In this document: positions 25,433-33,858 of the stretch, piece after piece | Numbering within the stretch: the stretch's first letter is position 1 | How the letters are laid out: the number at the start of each line of letters is the position of its first letter | IMG/VR virus record: IMGVR_UViG_3300020459_000021 | Location: 1 to 43,371 of that record | Direction: 5' to 3' (one strand) | Length of the DNA: 43,371 nucleotides | Source: a virus | The notes under the pieces: model-generated | What the model was told of the DNA's origin: nothing | Databases searched by the model: none | What the model saw: only the letters and a program-made list of their open reading frames with translations | Position numbers and translations under genes: made by a program

Positions 25433-25753
25433 CTATGGGCGCATTGATAATTCTTCTAATGTTATTCGCGTTCTTGGACCGTTTCTGCGCTCCATTGCCA
25501 ACTTTAGATCTTCTTGATCTTCACCCGTGGGGCGCATTGCGTGCCTCACAGCACATTCAATACTTTCACAGTCCAAAGTTGGAAGCTCATAGTAAAGAGT
25601 GCCTGGATAATTCTCTTGTGACTTAAGCCATTCAATCACTTGCTCCATCTGCCAATCGGCACCAGCTCGCATATAACCCATCCAATCGTCTTCATCGATC
25701 ATTGAATTATCGTCAATGGCAAGGCAGATTTTGTCAGTCAGTGGGTGTGTCAT
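25433..25753 (-). CDS. Hypothetical protein, 106 aa, with duplicated N-terminal domain
   Basis: Residues 1-47 share the pattern of the following gene: MTHPLTDKICLAIDDN, an insertion with DEDDWMGY, and MRAGADWQMEQVIEW. Residues 48-106 are an extra segment with two Cys (LDCESIECAVRHAMRP) and a charged end. It overlaps the MazG-like stop by four bases. The core is short, acidic and helical. No family is recognised. Confidence 0.72.
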   Translation of the reverse strand: MTHPLTDKICLAIDDNSMIDEDDWMGYMRAGADWQMEQVIEWLKSQENYPGTLYYELPTLDCESIECAVRHAMRPTGEDQEDLKLAMERRNGPRTRITLEELSMRP

Positions 25754-26133
25754 ACCAAATCCTCAAAGGTTGCCTTCTTAAAATTTGGTCCCTTAAGAAC
25801 CTTTCCGTCGCCTCTGTAGATAGGCTGACCGTCTTCTCCTAGCTTTGACATGTTCGCTTTATGAACACGCCTCATAGCTTCGTCTAGATCCCATTCTTGG
25901 GATGCAGCATATTGGAAGCAGACATAGACAAGGTCAGCTAATTCATTGAGCTGTTCAGCCTCATCTTTGTGGTGATAAGCCTCATGGAATTCACTCCATT
26001 CCTCATCGATCAAAGACTTCTGGATCGCTTGCGCTGTCTTCCCAGTCGCTTGCAAATTGTATGCACTTCGGAATTGCTCCGCTTGGTCCAGTAAGCTCGG
26101 ATTCGTAAATGGTGTGTTCAAGTTCATTTTCAA
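25750..26133 (-). CDS. MazG-like nucleotide pyrophosphohydrolase
   Basis: The 127-residue protein has the all-alpha NTP pyrophosphohydrolase pattern: DEEWSEFHEAYHHKDEAEQ supplies the EExxE-type Mg ligands and NELADLVYVCFQYAA supplies the second ExxD helix. Members hydrolyse NTPs to NMPs, and in phages may alter nucleotide pools or (p)ppGpp. The C-terminus, DGKVLKGPNFKKATFEDL, is typical of the phage HisE/MazG-like group. The first 44 codons overlap the DUF3310-like gene in another frame, an unusually long overlap of 131 bases. It lies in the nucleotide-metabolism part of the operon beside RNR. Confidence 0.85.
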   Translation of the reverse strand: MKMNLNTPFTNPSLLDQAEQFRSAYNLQATGKTAQAIQKSLIDEEWSEFHEAYHHKDEAEQLNELADLVYVCFQYAASQEWDLDEAMRRVHKANMSKLGEDGQPIYRGDGKVLKGPNFKKATFEDLV

Positions 26134-26299
26134 GGTATGCTATTGCTTGTTCTAGATCTCTCTGTTTGGTGTTATTTGCTTTCTTACCAGCTCTGCAAAC
26201 GTATTTAACTACGTTTCCAAGATGAAAACTTAACTCTTGTTCTCGGATGAAGTCTCCGATCCTCCAGTTGCTTCCGTAGTGTTCAGGTGAGTGGGCCAT
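26003..26299 (-). CDS. DUF3310-like protein
   Basis: The 98-residue protein opens with PEHYGSNWRIGDFIREQ and continues LSFHLGNVVKYVCRAGKK and RDLEQAIAYLENEL, the pattern of DUF3310, a small helical domain often found beside phage nucleotide and replication genes. The conserved His-Tyr and Cys-Arg-Ala-Gly motifs are present. Function is unknown in the family. The last 43 codons overlap the MazG-like gene, so the tail after residue 60 may be free to vary. Confidence 0.82.
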   Translation of the reverse strand: MAHSPEHYGSNWRIGDFIREQELSFHLGNVVKYVCRAGKKANNTKQRDLEQAIAYLENELEHTIYESELTGPSGAIPKCIQFASDWEDSASDPEVFDR

Positions 26300-26436
26300 T
26301 GTTTTACTAGGTTGGATACGGTATTTGCTAGTGCAAAGTTCTGACGTTGTAACGACATGAATATTGTTATGATGTCATCTTTATTAGCTGAAGGTAATAA
26401 GTCCTCAAGCCTCCTTAACTTGAATGACTGTTCCAT
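26230..26436 (-). CDS. Hypothetical protein, 68 aa
   Basis: The chosen ATG gives MEQSFKLRRLEDLLPSANKD and has GGAG six bases upstream. Longer in-frame starts overlap the exonuclease gene more. The middle, IFMSLQRQNFALANTVSNLV, is a regular amphipathic helix. The tail is Thr/Glu/Ser-rich and overlaps the DUF3310-like gene by 70 bases. The helical, replication-cluster-associated protein has no family name that I recognise. Confidence 0.6.
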   Translation of the reverse strand: MEQSFKLRRLEDLLPSANKDDIITIFMSLQRQNFALANTVSNLVKQWPTHLNTTEATGGSETSSENKS

Positions 26437-27181
26437 CGTCATCTCCATCACTGGTAGTGGTGGTATAGGGATTCCAGTAGATGGGTTTTTGTTTGGTGAA
26501 GTCATAATCTTGATAAGTAAGGATACGAGCAAGTCGAGCGTTTTGTAAGGCGATGTCTTCACCTAAGTCTTTGGATTTGAATGCTTTCACTACGGTCTCC
26601 CATGTGTAACCTTCTTCTTCAAATAAGGTGACTGCACGTTTTATTCCATAGCCTGGAGCGCCACTGTAACCGTCCGTTTGGTCACCGGCTAGTGTTTGTA
26701 TTAGATGCCACTTTCTACCCTCTTCAGGGTCAATCTCGACGGTCTCAGACATGTTATAAAGCTTGCCTGGAATCTGTCTCATGTCTTTGTCAGGTGAGCA
26801 GATTATATTTCCTGGATATTGTGTCGCATAAATACCCATAGCATCATCTGCTTCTAAGGTATCCATTTTGATGACTGTGAATTCTTCTTTTAGTTTGCTA
26901 ATTACCCTGCGATAACCACACGGCTTTTTTCTGTTTCTGTTACCTTTATATTCAGGAAAAATTTCTTTTCTAAAATTTATAGAGTCACTGAAAAATAGCA
27001 CCATTTCTGGTGTATCCCAAATAAACTCATTTCTAATCTTGTTCAAGTCTCGCTTGACATGGTTGTAAGCATCTTTGAACTTAGAGACAACCATGATGAC
27101 ATCATCACCCCAATCAATCTCGTCTTCTTGTGCTGCACAACATTTGTAAACTATGTAGTCTGCGTCAATTAATAATTTCAT
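26405..27181 (-). CDS. 5'-3' exonuclease (flap/T7 gp6-type)
   Basis: The ATG giving MKLLIDADYIVYKCCAAQ overlaps the DNA polymerase stop by one base and is preferred over an in-frame start inside the polymerase. The 258-residue protein has the acidic residues of the FEN/PIN fold: IDADY, FFSDSINF, LEADDAMGIYA and CSPDKDM. It then has the helix-hairpin-helix type LAGDQTDGYSGAPGYGIKR. T7 gp6 plays this part, removing RNA primers and degrading host DNA. The Asp-rich tail (TSDGDDDGT) overlaps the next gene. Confidence 0.92.
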   Translation of the reverse strand: MKLLIDADYIVYKCCAAQEDEIDWGDDVIMVVSKFKDAYNHVKRDLNKIRNEFIWDTPEMVLFFSDSINFRKEIFPEYKGNRNRKKPCGYRRVISKLKEEFTVIKMDTLEADDAMGIYATQYPGNIICSPDKDMRQIPGKLYNMSETVEIDPEEGRKWHLIQTLAGDQTDGYSGAPGYGIKRAVTLFEEEGYTWETVVKAFKSKDLGEDIALQNARLARILTYQDYDFTKQKPIYWNPYTTTTSDGDDDGTVIQVKEA

Positions 27182-28452
27182 TAGTGGGTTTCTGCCCAAT
27201 TCTTTCCTTTGGTAGCTTCTGCTTCAATTGGGCACCGGAACTTGTAGTATTCTCCAGCTGATTGAGCGCTAAATACCAAGGATGTACATAGGTCATCTGC
27301 TTGTTCAGGGGTACACTCGAATTGTATTTCGTCATGAATAAATGCTAGTTGAGAAGCACGGATTTGAGCTTCTTCCATTGTGTTTTGATTGATCAGCATC
27401 CACCGCTTAGCCAAAACGGCGGCTGTACCTTGGAGTAAATAGTTTAAACTTTTATGTGAACTATCTACAGGGATACGTCTACCGTCAATAGCTTTAATAA
27501 AACCTCTTTCTGATGCTGATTTAATATTGGTAAGAAGGCTATCAAGTCCTTCAATTGCATTAATGAACGCTTCTTTGATTTCTTTTCCTTTTCTTTTTGC
27601 TTTCTCGGATGAAAGAAGTTTGTCATAGCTTGTACCAATCTTTTCATTACCTGCTCCATAAAGGAACGCATAGGTAATTGTCTTCACTTGAGACCTTGTG
27701 ACACCTATTTTGTCAGCATTTACCTGATGAATGTCACCATTAAGGAGGATGTCTCGATATCGTCCTCCGTCATATCTCGCGAGGTAGTGAGCCAAGCAGC
27801 GCAACTCAACCCCAGACAAATCAGCACCGACCATAGTGAGACCTGGAGATGGTATAAATAATTCTCTGAATCTGTGATCACTTGGTACTTGTGCTAAATT
27901 TGGGTTTCGATGTGAACATCTAAAAGTTGAAGTTGTAGTTGAACAGTGGTGGTGAATTCGTTTAGACGTCGTAACAAGCTTGAGCCACGCGTTCACGCCT
28001 TCTGATATCATTCCAAGCATCTTCGTTATCGTCAAAATCCGGAGGAATGCAAGGGCAGTCGATGTCCCTATCTCCTTCAGTATCGTTTCGTCGATGATGG
28101 GCTTCCCAGTATTCGTCATCTGGGTCGGATTCCAACCATGAAATGTTTGCAGGATCCATGCGATATGATCTCGTGATGATGTGTTTAGTTCTTTTAGCTT
28201 GGTAAACGGAGCGTCTTTGACATAGCCTTTGGTCCTATTAGATCGCTTAGGAGTAAATACTGATCCCTCAACGAAAGGGTGCCTGTCTCGTAGTAACTGA
28301 TTAGTTTCTTCAAGTTCTTTTCTGAGAGTAGAGCTAAGTTCCCATGCAGAGCGTTCATCAAATGTCCATCCATGTATTTCTTGTAGTGTTAATAGTTTTG
28401 CTACCTCATGTTCTAGTCGTACCCATTCAGGCGGTTGATAAATCTGTGGCAT
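27181..28452 (-). CDS. DNA polymerase, polymerase domain (T7 gp5 C-terminal part)
   Basis: The 423-residue frame carries the family A polymerase motifs: motif A GADLSGVELRCLAHYLA near residue 207, motif B SQVKTITYAFLYGAGNEKIG near 253-270, and motif C FIHDEIQFE near 369. The catalytic Asp residues are present, and motif B has Tyr at the Pol I 762 position, as in T7. The 3'-5' exonuclease domain is absent here and lies in the overlapping frame at 28413-28928. Together they add up to the size of one short T7-type polymerase. The start ATG lies 40 bases inside the exonuclease frame. Whether two proteins are made, or one by frameshift, is open. Confidence 0.92.
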   Translation of the reverse strand: MPQIYQPPEWVRLEHEVAKLLTLQEIHGWTFDERSAWELSSTLRKELEETNQLLRDRHPFVEGSVFTPKRSNRTKGYVKDAPFTKLKELNTSSRDHIAWILQTFHGWNPTQMTNTGKPIIDETILKEIGTSTALAFLRILTITKMLGMISEGVNAWLKLVTTSKRIHHHCSTTTSTFRCSHRNPNLAQVPSDHRFRELFIPSPGLTMVGADLSGVELRCLAHYLARYDGGRYRDILLNGDIHQVNADKIGVTRSQVKTITYAFLYGAGNEKIGTSYDKLLSSEKAKRKGKEIKEAFINAIEGLDSLLTNIKSASERGFIKAIDGRRIPVDSSHKSLNYLLQGTAAVLAKRWMLINQNTMEEAQIRASQLAFIHDEIQFECTPEQADDLCTSLVFSAQSAGEYYKFRCPIEAEATKGKNWAETH

Positions 28453-28928
28453 AATTTGGTGGTGACATTAACGTCTTGTATGCAGTAATCCTCCATATCT
28501 TGTGACCATTCCTTCCAGTCAGTTTCCTTAGAGAACCCACCTTTGTATTCACCTAATCGGTGACCATAAGCCTCAAGACTATGCCGACCATATAATTGAA
28601 GTGGCATGTATCTCCACTGTCTCTTCTTATCTATTTCGAGTAGATTAGGATTGAGAAGTCTTGAAAGGAGTAAAGTGTCGCAAGTAATACCAGGCCAGCT
28701 AAACCAAGGAAAGAATTTTTGAATGATAGGTATATCAAACCCAATGACATTATGACCAGCAATACAGTCTGCATCTTCTAGTCTTTGAATTCCTCTTACA
28801 ATTGGATCTTGTGTCCCTTTGTCGTTGTAAGCAACTGTTTGCTCTGTATCGGTATCATGTATAGCAAGACAATGAATACTAGTCGCTTGACTTAGAAAGC
28901 CGTCCGTTTCCAGATCGAAGATTAGCAT
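28413..28928 (-). CDS. DNA polymerase, 3'-5' exonuclease domain (T7 gp5 N-terminal part)
   Basis: The 171-residue protein has all three proofreading motifs: Exo I LIFDLETDGFL with the DxE pair near residues 5-7, Exo II CIAGHNVIGFDIPII, and Exo III MEDYCIQDVNVT with Tyr and Asp. In T7 this domain is fused to the polymerase. Here the frame stops after RLNGYD while the polymerase frame has already begun, shifted by one base. The product could pair with the polymerase chain or be joined to it by a -1 type frameshift. A sequencing indel is the simplest alternative. Confidence 0.88.
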   Translation of the reverse strand: MLIFDLETDGFLSQATSIHCLAIHDTDTEQTVAYNDKGTQDPIVRGIQRLEDADCIAGHNVIGFDIPIIQKFFPWFSWPGITCDTLLLSRLLNPNLLEIDKKRQWRYMPLQLYGRHSLEAYGHRLGEYKGGFSKETDWKEWSQDMEDYCIQDVNVTTKLCHRFINRLNGYD

Positions 28929-29005
28929 GATTCCAGTGGTAAGTTTTATCGATAAACTGTGCCTTCTCTACCATCTGTACAGTAGGTGGTTTAGGTCGGT
29001 TAAGG

Positions 29006-30646
29006 TTAGAAGTCTGTTGCTGGGTCAAATTCTTTTGTAGCTTCATGTTCAGTAAATGAGCAAGTTTTCAGGTCATATTTCAGATGACAGGCAACGCCAG
29101 TCTCGCCGCTATATCTCTGCTTAAGGACTCGCAAAGTTGTTGAATTGTCACCATTGTCGGCCTGTTGATCTCTTTCGAGTGCAAGGCAAGTGTCAGATAG
29201 TTGGCTAATTGATGCGCTTCCTCTGAGTTGTCCAAGCGTGACACGTCCTCCCTCTTCATGGGAATGTTCTCCAGATGGTCGTTTCAAATGACATACAAGA
29301 AAGAGCGTTATTCCTGTACGTTCTACTAATGACCTCAAGCGGGTCATGGTGATATCGATTGTGCGTCTTTCATCTCCATCCAATCCACTTAGTAAGATGG
29401 ATAGGTGATCAAGAAAGATGATCTTACAATCAAGTCCCGAGGCTAAGTATTCAATCCGATTATAAATGATATCAGGATCAAAACTACCGAACCCGTCAAA
29501 AAGATAAAGCTTCCAGTTATTAATACTGGAATCAAACGCCTTTGTAAGTTCGTCATGTGTTGGTTCTCCTAAGTGTAGTGATTTACCAACTGCAGCGGAC
29601 ATTAGACCTAGTGCTGTACGTCGGTTTGACTCCTCAAGTGCCACGTAACCGACTGCTTCCCCTTCCTTAAGAAGGTCAACTGCAAGGTCTCTACAGAAGG
29701 ATGACTTTCCTGCACCAGTACCTGCAGTAATCGTGATAAGCTCGCCATATCTGATCCCGTGCAGTTTATTTTGTAAGCCTTTGAATTTGTACTCATGAAT
29801 ACATGGCGGGTTAGGTGTCGTAACAAGTTCAAGTAAGGATTTGGCATCTACAATGCCGTCTGGTCTAAATTCATTGTGGTCATAATTACAAACAGCTCTG
29901 ATTGCATCTGTATCTCCTGCTTGTAAAGCGTCTGAGGCGTCCTTGTAGTCCTCTAGAAAGCCTATGTAAACCTTTCCAGGTGGTAACACCCCTGCAGCTG
30001 CTTCGGCACCTTCACGGCCCGCTGCATCGTTATCAAAGAACAGTACTATTTTATCGTAAGCACTAATCCATTCATAATTATGCTGGATTGCTTTCTTTGA
30101 ACTAGGTGCTCCGTTCGGAATGGAGACCACATCCCAATTTGGTTGTGACTCCCAGACTGCCATGCAGTCCATTTCCCCCTCTGTAATAACTAATTTTGTT
30201 TCCCTCTTAGTTGTCTTCTTACGATAGTTCTGCATACCAAAGAGAGTTTTTACTTCTCCTTCGCACCTAAAGTCTTTGTTCTTAGTTCTGACCTTAGCTC
30301 CAACTATCTTACCTTCATCAAAATAGTAGTGTCTTAGTGTATTGCCTTCCTTGTAAGTCTTAAATAACTCACATGTGGCTTGACTGATGTTGCGTTTCTG
30401 CAGCCGTTCAGCTGAGCCTTTTAATTGGATCGCATTTGTCAATTTAATTTGTGGTGAATGTTGTGATTGTGAATGTGTATGACATACAAAACAAAAAGTG
30501 TGGTCCGTATAAACAGCTAAGCCGTCTGATGAACCACAATTACTACATGCTTCGTGCCTTAAAAACTCTGACTCAGATGAGCCAATCGATGGGGATATTA
30601 TGGAAGGAAGTCCACGGTATATCATGTTTATCACACCACTTTGCAT
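29006..30646 (-). CDS. DNA primase-helicase (T7 gp4-like)
   Basis: The 546-residue protein has a four-Cys zinc ribbon (Cys34, Cys37, Cys52, Cys55 in ACSNCGSS and FCFVCH), a TOPRIM primase core (ITEGEMDCMAV near 153, then VLFFDNDAAGREGA) and a DnaB-type helicase with Walker A TITAGTGAGKSS near 305-315. This is the full domain order of T7 gp4A. It unwinds the fork and makes RNA primers for the polymerase. A second in-frame ATG at 30625 (MIYRGLPS) is an equally plausible start. The 5' end overlaps the endonuclease gene by 74 bases. Confidence 0.95.
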   Translation of the reverse strand: MQSGVINMIYRGLPSIISPSIGSSESEFLRHEACSNCGSSDGLAVYTDHTFCFVCHTHSQSQHSPQIKLTNAIQLKGSAERLQKRNISQATCELFKTYKEGNTLRHYYFDEGKIVGAKVRTKNKDFRCEGEVKTLFGMQNYRKKTTKRETKLVITEGEMDCMAVWESQPNWDVVSIPNGAPSSKKAIQHNYEWISAYDKIVLFFDNDAAGREGAEAAAGVLPPGKVYIGFLEDYKDASDALQAGDTDAIRAVCNYDHNEFRPDGIVDAKSLLELVTTPNPPCIHEYKFKGLQNKLHGIRYGELITITAGTGAGKSSFCRDLAVDLLKEGEAVGYVALEESNRRTALGLMSAAVGKSLHLGEPTHDELTKAFDSSINNWKLYLFDGFGSFDPDIIYNRIEYLASGLDCKIIFLDHLSILLSGLDGDERRTIDITMTRLRSLVERTGITLFLVCHLKRPSGEHSHEEGGRVTLGQLRGSASISQLSDTCLALERDQQADNGDNSTTLRVLKQRYSGETGVACHLKYDLKTCSFTEHEATKEFDPATDF

Positions 30647-30926
30647 AAGTGGTTTTTGATTTTTTCGAAATTTTATTGTATGGAGACTGAAAGACCATTC
30701 GTAGATCTATTTCAGGATGTTGCTCCTTTACATTACGGATCTTACGGCGATCTTCATCATCCCAATACCCTTTGCATTCTAAATAAATGCCATTAGGTAA
30801 TAGGAAATCTGGAGTATAAATATGTTGAATCATATAAGGGACTTTTGTAGATTCATATTCATATTTCACTCCCAGCTCACACATAAGATCAGCGACTCGT
30901 TCTTCGAGACCTGATCGGAATGCCAT
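30573..30926 (-). CDS. Endonuclease I, Holliday junction resolvase (T7 gp3-like)
   Basis: The 117-residue protein closely follows T7 gp3: FRSGLEERVADLM, YTPDFLLPNGIYLECKGYW and REQHPE-like EQHPEIDLRMVF. The active-site set is present as Glu8, Asp40, Glu50 and Lys52. T7 endonuclease I resolves branched DNA and breaks down host DNA. It follows the ssDNA-binding protein with a one-base overlap of stop and start, in the same order as T7 2.5-3. Confidence 0.95.
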   Translation of the reverse strand: MAFRSGLEERVADLMCELGVKYEYESTKVPYMIQHIYTPDFLLPNGIYLECKGYWDDEDRRKIRNVKEQHPEIDLRMVFQSPYNKISKKSKTTYAKWCDKHDIPWTSFHNIPIDWLI

Positions 30927-31498
30927 TAGAAATCTGTGTCTTCGTTATCTTCTTCTACAACTGGTGTGATGTTAGGTTCACCAGCAGTGAAGCCTTCAGT
31001 AGACCCAAATATGGCTGCTACATCTTCAGTTGACATATCACCAGTATCAACACCAGCCTGTCCATTAAGAGAGACAAGTTGTACACCGAGTAGCTTTAGA
31101 CTAGTACCATAGGTTACTCCATCCTTCAAGATGTAAGGCTTTTGATAGAACGCCAGCTTGACTCGTGATCCACTATAAACTGGGATGGTTTCATCAGTTA
31201 CTGGTGTACCTTTTGTATCAACAATAGGTGGCTTGTTATCTTCATTCCAAGAGAACTTGATAGTATAGACACCATCACTAACTTCTTCCCATGGTTCAGG
31301 ACGTAGAGTTGAACGCTTAGGGTTCTTTAGTTTTGACTCTGCCCACTTAAGGCCTTCGACACGATCAGAGTCAAGTTTGTCTGCCATCTGTTCATCGACA
31401 ATAGCCTTAAGACTAAAGCCAAACTTAGATGCTTTCATTACAGCCTGATAGCCTTCAAGGACTACAGGTTGTTCGGTTTTAAATACGTTGCGGGTCAT
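30926..31498 (-). CDS. Single-stranded DNA-binding protein (T7 gp2.5-like)
   Basis: The 190-residue protein sits between RNA polymerase and endonuclease I, like T7 gp2.5. Its core is OB-fold-like beta sequence (VYTIKFSWNEDNKPPIVD, RVKLAFYQKPYIL). The tail is acidic and ends EEDNEDTDF, with the C-terminal Phe that in T7 is needed to bind polymerase and helicase. Length is close to T7 gp2.5 (232). The start overlaps the polymerase stop by one base. Confidence 0.9.
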   Translation of the reverse strand: MTRNVFKTEQPVVLEGYQAVMKASKFGFSLKAIVDEQMADKLDSDRVEGLKWAESKLKNPKRSTLRPEPWEEVSDGVYTIKFSWNEDNKPPIVDTKGTPVTDETIPVYSGSRVKLAFYQKPYILKDGVTYGTSLKLLGVQLVSLNGQAGVDTGDMSTEDVAAIFGSTEGFTAGEPNITPVVEEDNEDTDF

Positions 31499-33837
31499 TA
31501 ACAGAAAAAATATGTGGAATCAACTACTGAAGATGGTTCAAGATCTCCAATAATCGGTGGTTCAGTCTCTGCTCCTATTTGTTTAGCAAAGTCTGTTAGG
31601 TAATCATTCTCAGCAAAGAGATGCATATAAGTCTCACGTACCACAGTGGATAAAAGAGACATATCAGTAGCTCTACATAACACGGAGTCGTGTATTAAAG
31701 CTATGGGAGCGTCAAAACGTAAGACGCTAAGATGCAAGAGAGAAGCATCGAGACTATGGATAAGATTAGGCGAGGTGGCATTCTTATGATGGTTTAGATC
31801 TACCTTGTCGCTATCACCTGTGGCTACGTTGACTCTCACTCTACCCATCAGTTGTAGATCAAGTCTTAAGAACTCTTTCTTCATAAACTTCTGAGTAGCA
31901 GTGAATCCAGATGGTGTTGTCCATTGGATTTCTCTTTCACCACGTTTGATAGCATTAGTCACTTCCTTATTGACCCAATCCATTACGGCTTTAGGTCCAG
32001 GGAATAACTCAAAGCAAGCATTACGTAAAGCATGAGTGATGACTGTGATGTCTTCTTTAGGAACATCGAGACCCTTCTCAATAAGGGCTTCTTTCACATA
32101 ACCCCAGTTGCTTTTGAACTTGGCGTTATAAGGAATTGTCATCACTAAGCGTTTACTTACCGACCTATCAATATGTTCTCTCCACTGTTCAGGTATGTTA
32201 GGCAGTGCTTTTTCAACTACTGCTTTGTATGCATCCTGAGGTGAATTCGATGGTAGAACATTAGTTAGACTTGCGGTACTTGCATCCCTCGCGAGACCTG
32301 CAAGTATCTGCATTCCGGAACACGTGGCATCGGTGGCAATAGGAAGGCAAGTATAGTTACGCTTCCCACTAATAACGCAATAATAATATTCCTCACAACT
32401 AGCGAGGAACTGCCATGGTTCATCGGCGACTTCCCATTCATGAATTGTACCTATTGGATCGAGTGTAATACGGGTAATTAGTTCTTCATTATCTAGCGTC
32501 CAATCAATACGTTCTTTCATAGTCTTTTTATCAAGACCATATGTCGTTGCTATTTGAAATCGTAGCCAGTCTTCTGCTTCAAACGTAACCATAGCTTCAC
32601 GACTAAACTTCAATAATGATTTACCAAAGTCTGTATCTTGAGGGGTTAAGTAAGCAGGTATTGGGTATGCTCTTCCACGGTAGTCGAGAGACCAGGGTAA
32701 AAAGAACTGTTCTTTATATCTATATCTTCTGACAGCTTCCATTGTCTTTCTAGTTCTGACATTACGTTTAGCATTGTCATTTAATCTATCGTGGTATAAC
32801 TTCTTTGCTCTTTTATATGATAAGAGTGATTCCTCATTCTCATCAATATCAGGAGGTCTTGTAGGTGGTTGCTCTTCCCATATAGGAATGAACTTACCAA
32901 CTGTTATCCTCTTTTCATACAGGGCTTCAGCAACGTCAGCTATGAAGGGGTTTACCTTATAGCCTACCTGTTGTATCCGGTTCAGATAATCATAGATTGT
33001 TCTGGCCTGTATAGGGGGGTGATCGGTTCTCCTCACCATCTGGTGACCTAGCATCACTTCATTCAGTAGGTAGCCACCAGCTCTGCACTCCTCCCAGTCA
33101 TTAGGTTCTATAAGCATTGGCCAAGCTTCAGGTGAGAATAACTCAGCGTTTGCTAATACCTCGTCTTTAATAGCTAAGAACTCAGGGGTTGGAAGGATAA
33201 CATTAGGTGTTTTCTTTCCTTCAGTGATAGTTACTTTATGAAACCAACCTGTACCTCTAATGATGCAGTCAAGTAACCACGTACCTAATCTGACACGATT
33301 TGCACTGCCCCAGTTACTCCATGGCTTTACATCATATCTATTCATCAATGTCTTGATTGATACCAGCTTTTGTGCTGTACCACTTGATTGATGCCAATAG
33401 TTTTTCTTAAGGACATTTAGTAGTCCAGGTGCTTCGTGTTCGTAGTGTCGCATCTGACACTCATTCTCTACAGCCTGACCAATAGCTTCTAATACCTTGG
33501 TCAGTGCGTTCGCCTTGTCGTCCCTACTGAATACACGGTCGAATGTAACTTTACATGCAATTGCAGCTGCAGCTAATGGCTCTACCTCAGATAAGTACTG
33601 AGCAATCTCCTTAAAGTTAACACCATTCTTACCTTCTTTGATACGTCTGCTTGTACGTTCGATTTCTTCGATAACACTCGGCAGCATCGTGTCGATACTT
33701 GCTACACCATATATAGAGGCACTTGCGTAACTCCTTTCCTCAAGTTGCCTGGTTTGTTTCTGTAGTTTGTACAGACCCTGAGAAATTGCTTGCCGTTCAA
33801 GCTTGATCTGCTCTTCAATTTGGGCAGGTGTTGGCAT
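31498..33837 (-). CDS. Single-subunit DNA-dependent RNA polymerase (T7 gp1-like)
   Basis: The 779-residue protein, slightly shorter than T7's 883, has the family's catalytic parts: LDYRGRAYPIP near 384, ATDATCSGMQILAGLARD with Asp near 500 (T7 Asp537), KRLVMTIPYNAKF with Lys and Tyr near 559-567 (T7 Lys631, Tyr639), and ALIHDSVLC with Asp near 714 (T7 Asp812). It transcribes middle and late phage genes from its own promoters. A strong terminator lies between it and the integrase, and a TTCACAATCAT element lies a few bases before its ATG, with no Shine-Dalgarno. One copy of a 22-base perfect repeat lies inside the gene at codons 271-277. Confidence 0.97.
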   Translation of the reverse strand: MPTPAQIEEQIKLERQAISQGLYKLQKQTRQLEERSYASASIYGVASIDTMLPSVIEEIERTSRRIKEGKNGVNFKEIAQYLSEVEPLAAAAIACKVTFDRVFSRDDKANALTKVLEAIGQAVENECQMRHYEHEAPGLLNVLKKNYWHQSSGTAQKLVSIKTLMNRYDVKPWSNWGSANRVRLGTWLLDCIIRGTGWFHKVTITEGKKTPNVILPTPEFLAIKDEVLANAELFSPEAWPMLIEPNDWEECRAGGYLLNEVMLGHQMVRRTDHPPIQARTIYDYLNRIQQVGYKVNPFIADVAEALYEKRITVGKFIPIWEEQPPTRPPDIDENEESLLSYKRAKKLYHDRLNDNAKRNVRTRKTMEAVRRYRYKEQFFLPWSLDYRGRAYPIPAYLTPQDTDFGKSLLKFSREAMVTFEAEDWLRFQIATTYGLDKKTMKERIDWTLDNEELITRITLDPIGTIHEWEVADEPWQFLASCEEYYYCVISGKRNYTCLPIATDATCSGMQILAGLARDASTASLTNVLPSNSPQDAYKAVVEKALPNIPEQWREHIDRSVSKRLVMTIPYNAKFKSNWGYVKEALIEKGLDVPKEDITVITHALRNACFELFPGPKAVMDWVNKEVTNAIKRGEREIQWTTPSGFTATQKFMKKEFLRLDLQLMGRVRVNVATGDSDKVDLNHHKNATSPNLIHSLDASLLHLSVLRFDAPIALIHDSVLCRATDMSLLSTVVRETYMHLFAENDYLTDFAKQIGAETEPPIIGDLEPSSVVDSTYFFC
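33006..33027 (-). repeat. Copy 1 of a perfect 22-base repeat (candidate phage promoter)
   Basis: Plus-strand bases begin CCTGTATAGGGGGGTG and end ATCGGT; an identical copy is at 40472-40493 in the same orientation. On the coding strand the core reads CACCCCCCTATACAGG, with the CTATA typical of T7-type promoters near the start site. Here it lies within the RNA polymerase gene and encodes TDHPPIQ, so this copy is also under coding constraint. Confidence 0.5.
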
Positions 33838-33858
33838 AGGCGATTTATGATTGTGAAT

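Noticed and set aside
27226-27245. A word on the plus strand close to the Syn5 phage promoter (ATTGGGCACC)
   Set aside because: It lies inside the DNA polymerase gene on the non-transcribed orientation and is explained by the conserved codons.
27962-28159. A 65-codon acidic frame inside the DNA polymerase gene (MDPANISWLESD start)
   Set aside because: Its composition looks protein-like, but it lies wholly inside a conserved polymerase region in another frame, with no start signal. Overprinting cannot be excluded without comparison to relatives.
28929-29005. A promoter related to the 22-base repeat in the gap before the polymerase exonuclease gene (TGTACAG, TAGG and GGTCGGT words)
   Set aside because: The resemblance needs several gaps, so it is not better than chance. 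A mismatch-tolerant search would be needed.
30451-30500. Another copy of the early leader element (GTGATTGTGAATGTG on the plus strand) in the primase zinc region
   Set aside because: It encodes conserved primase residues (THSQSQH) and does not lie before a gene start, so chance under coding constraint is likely.
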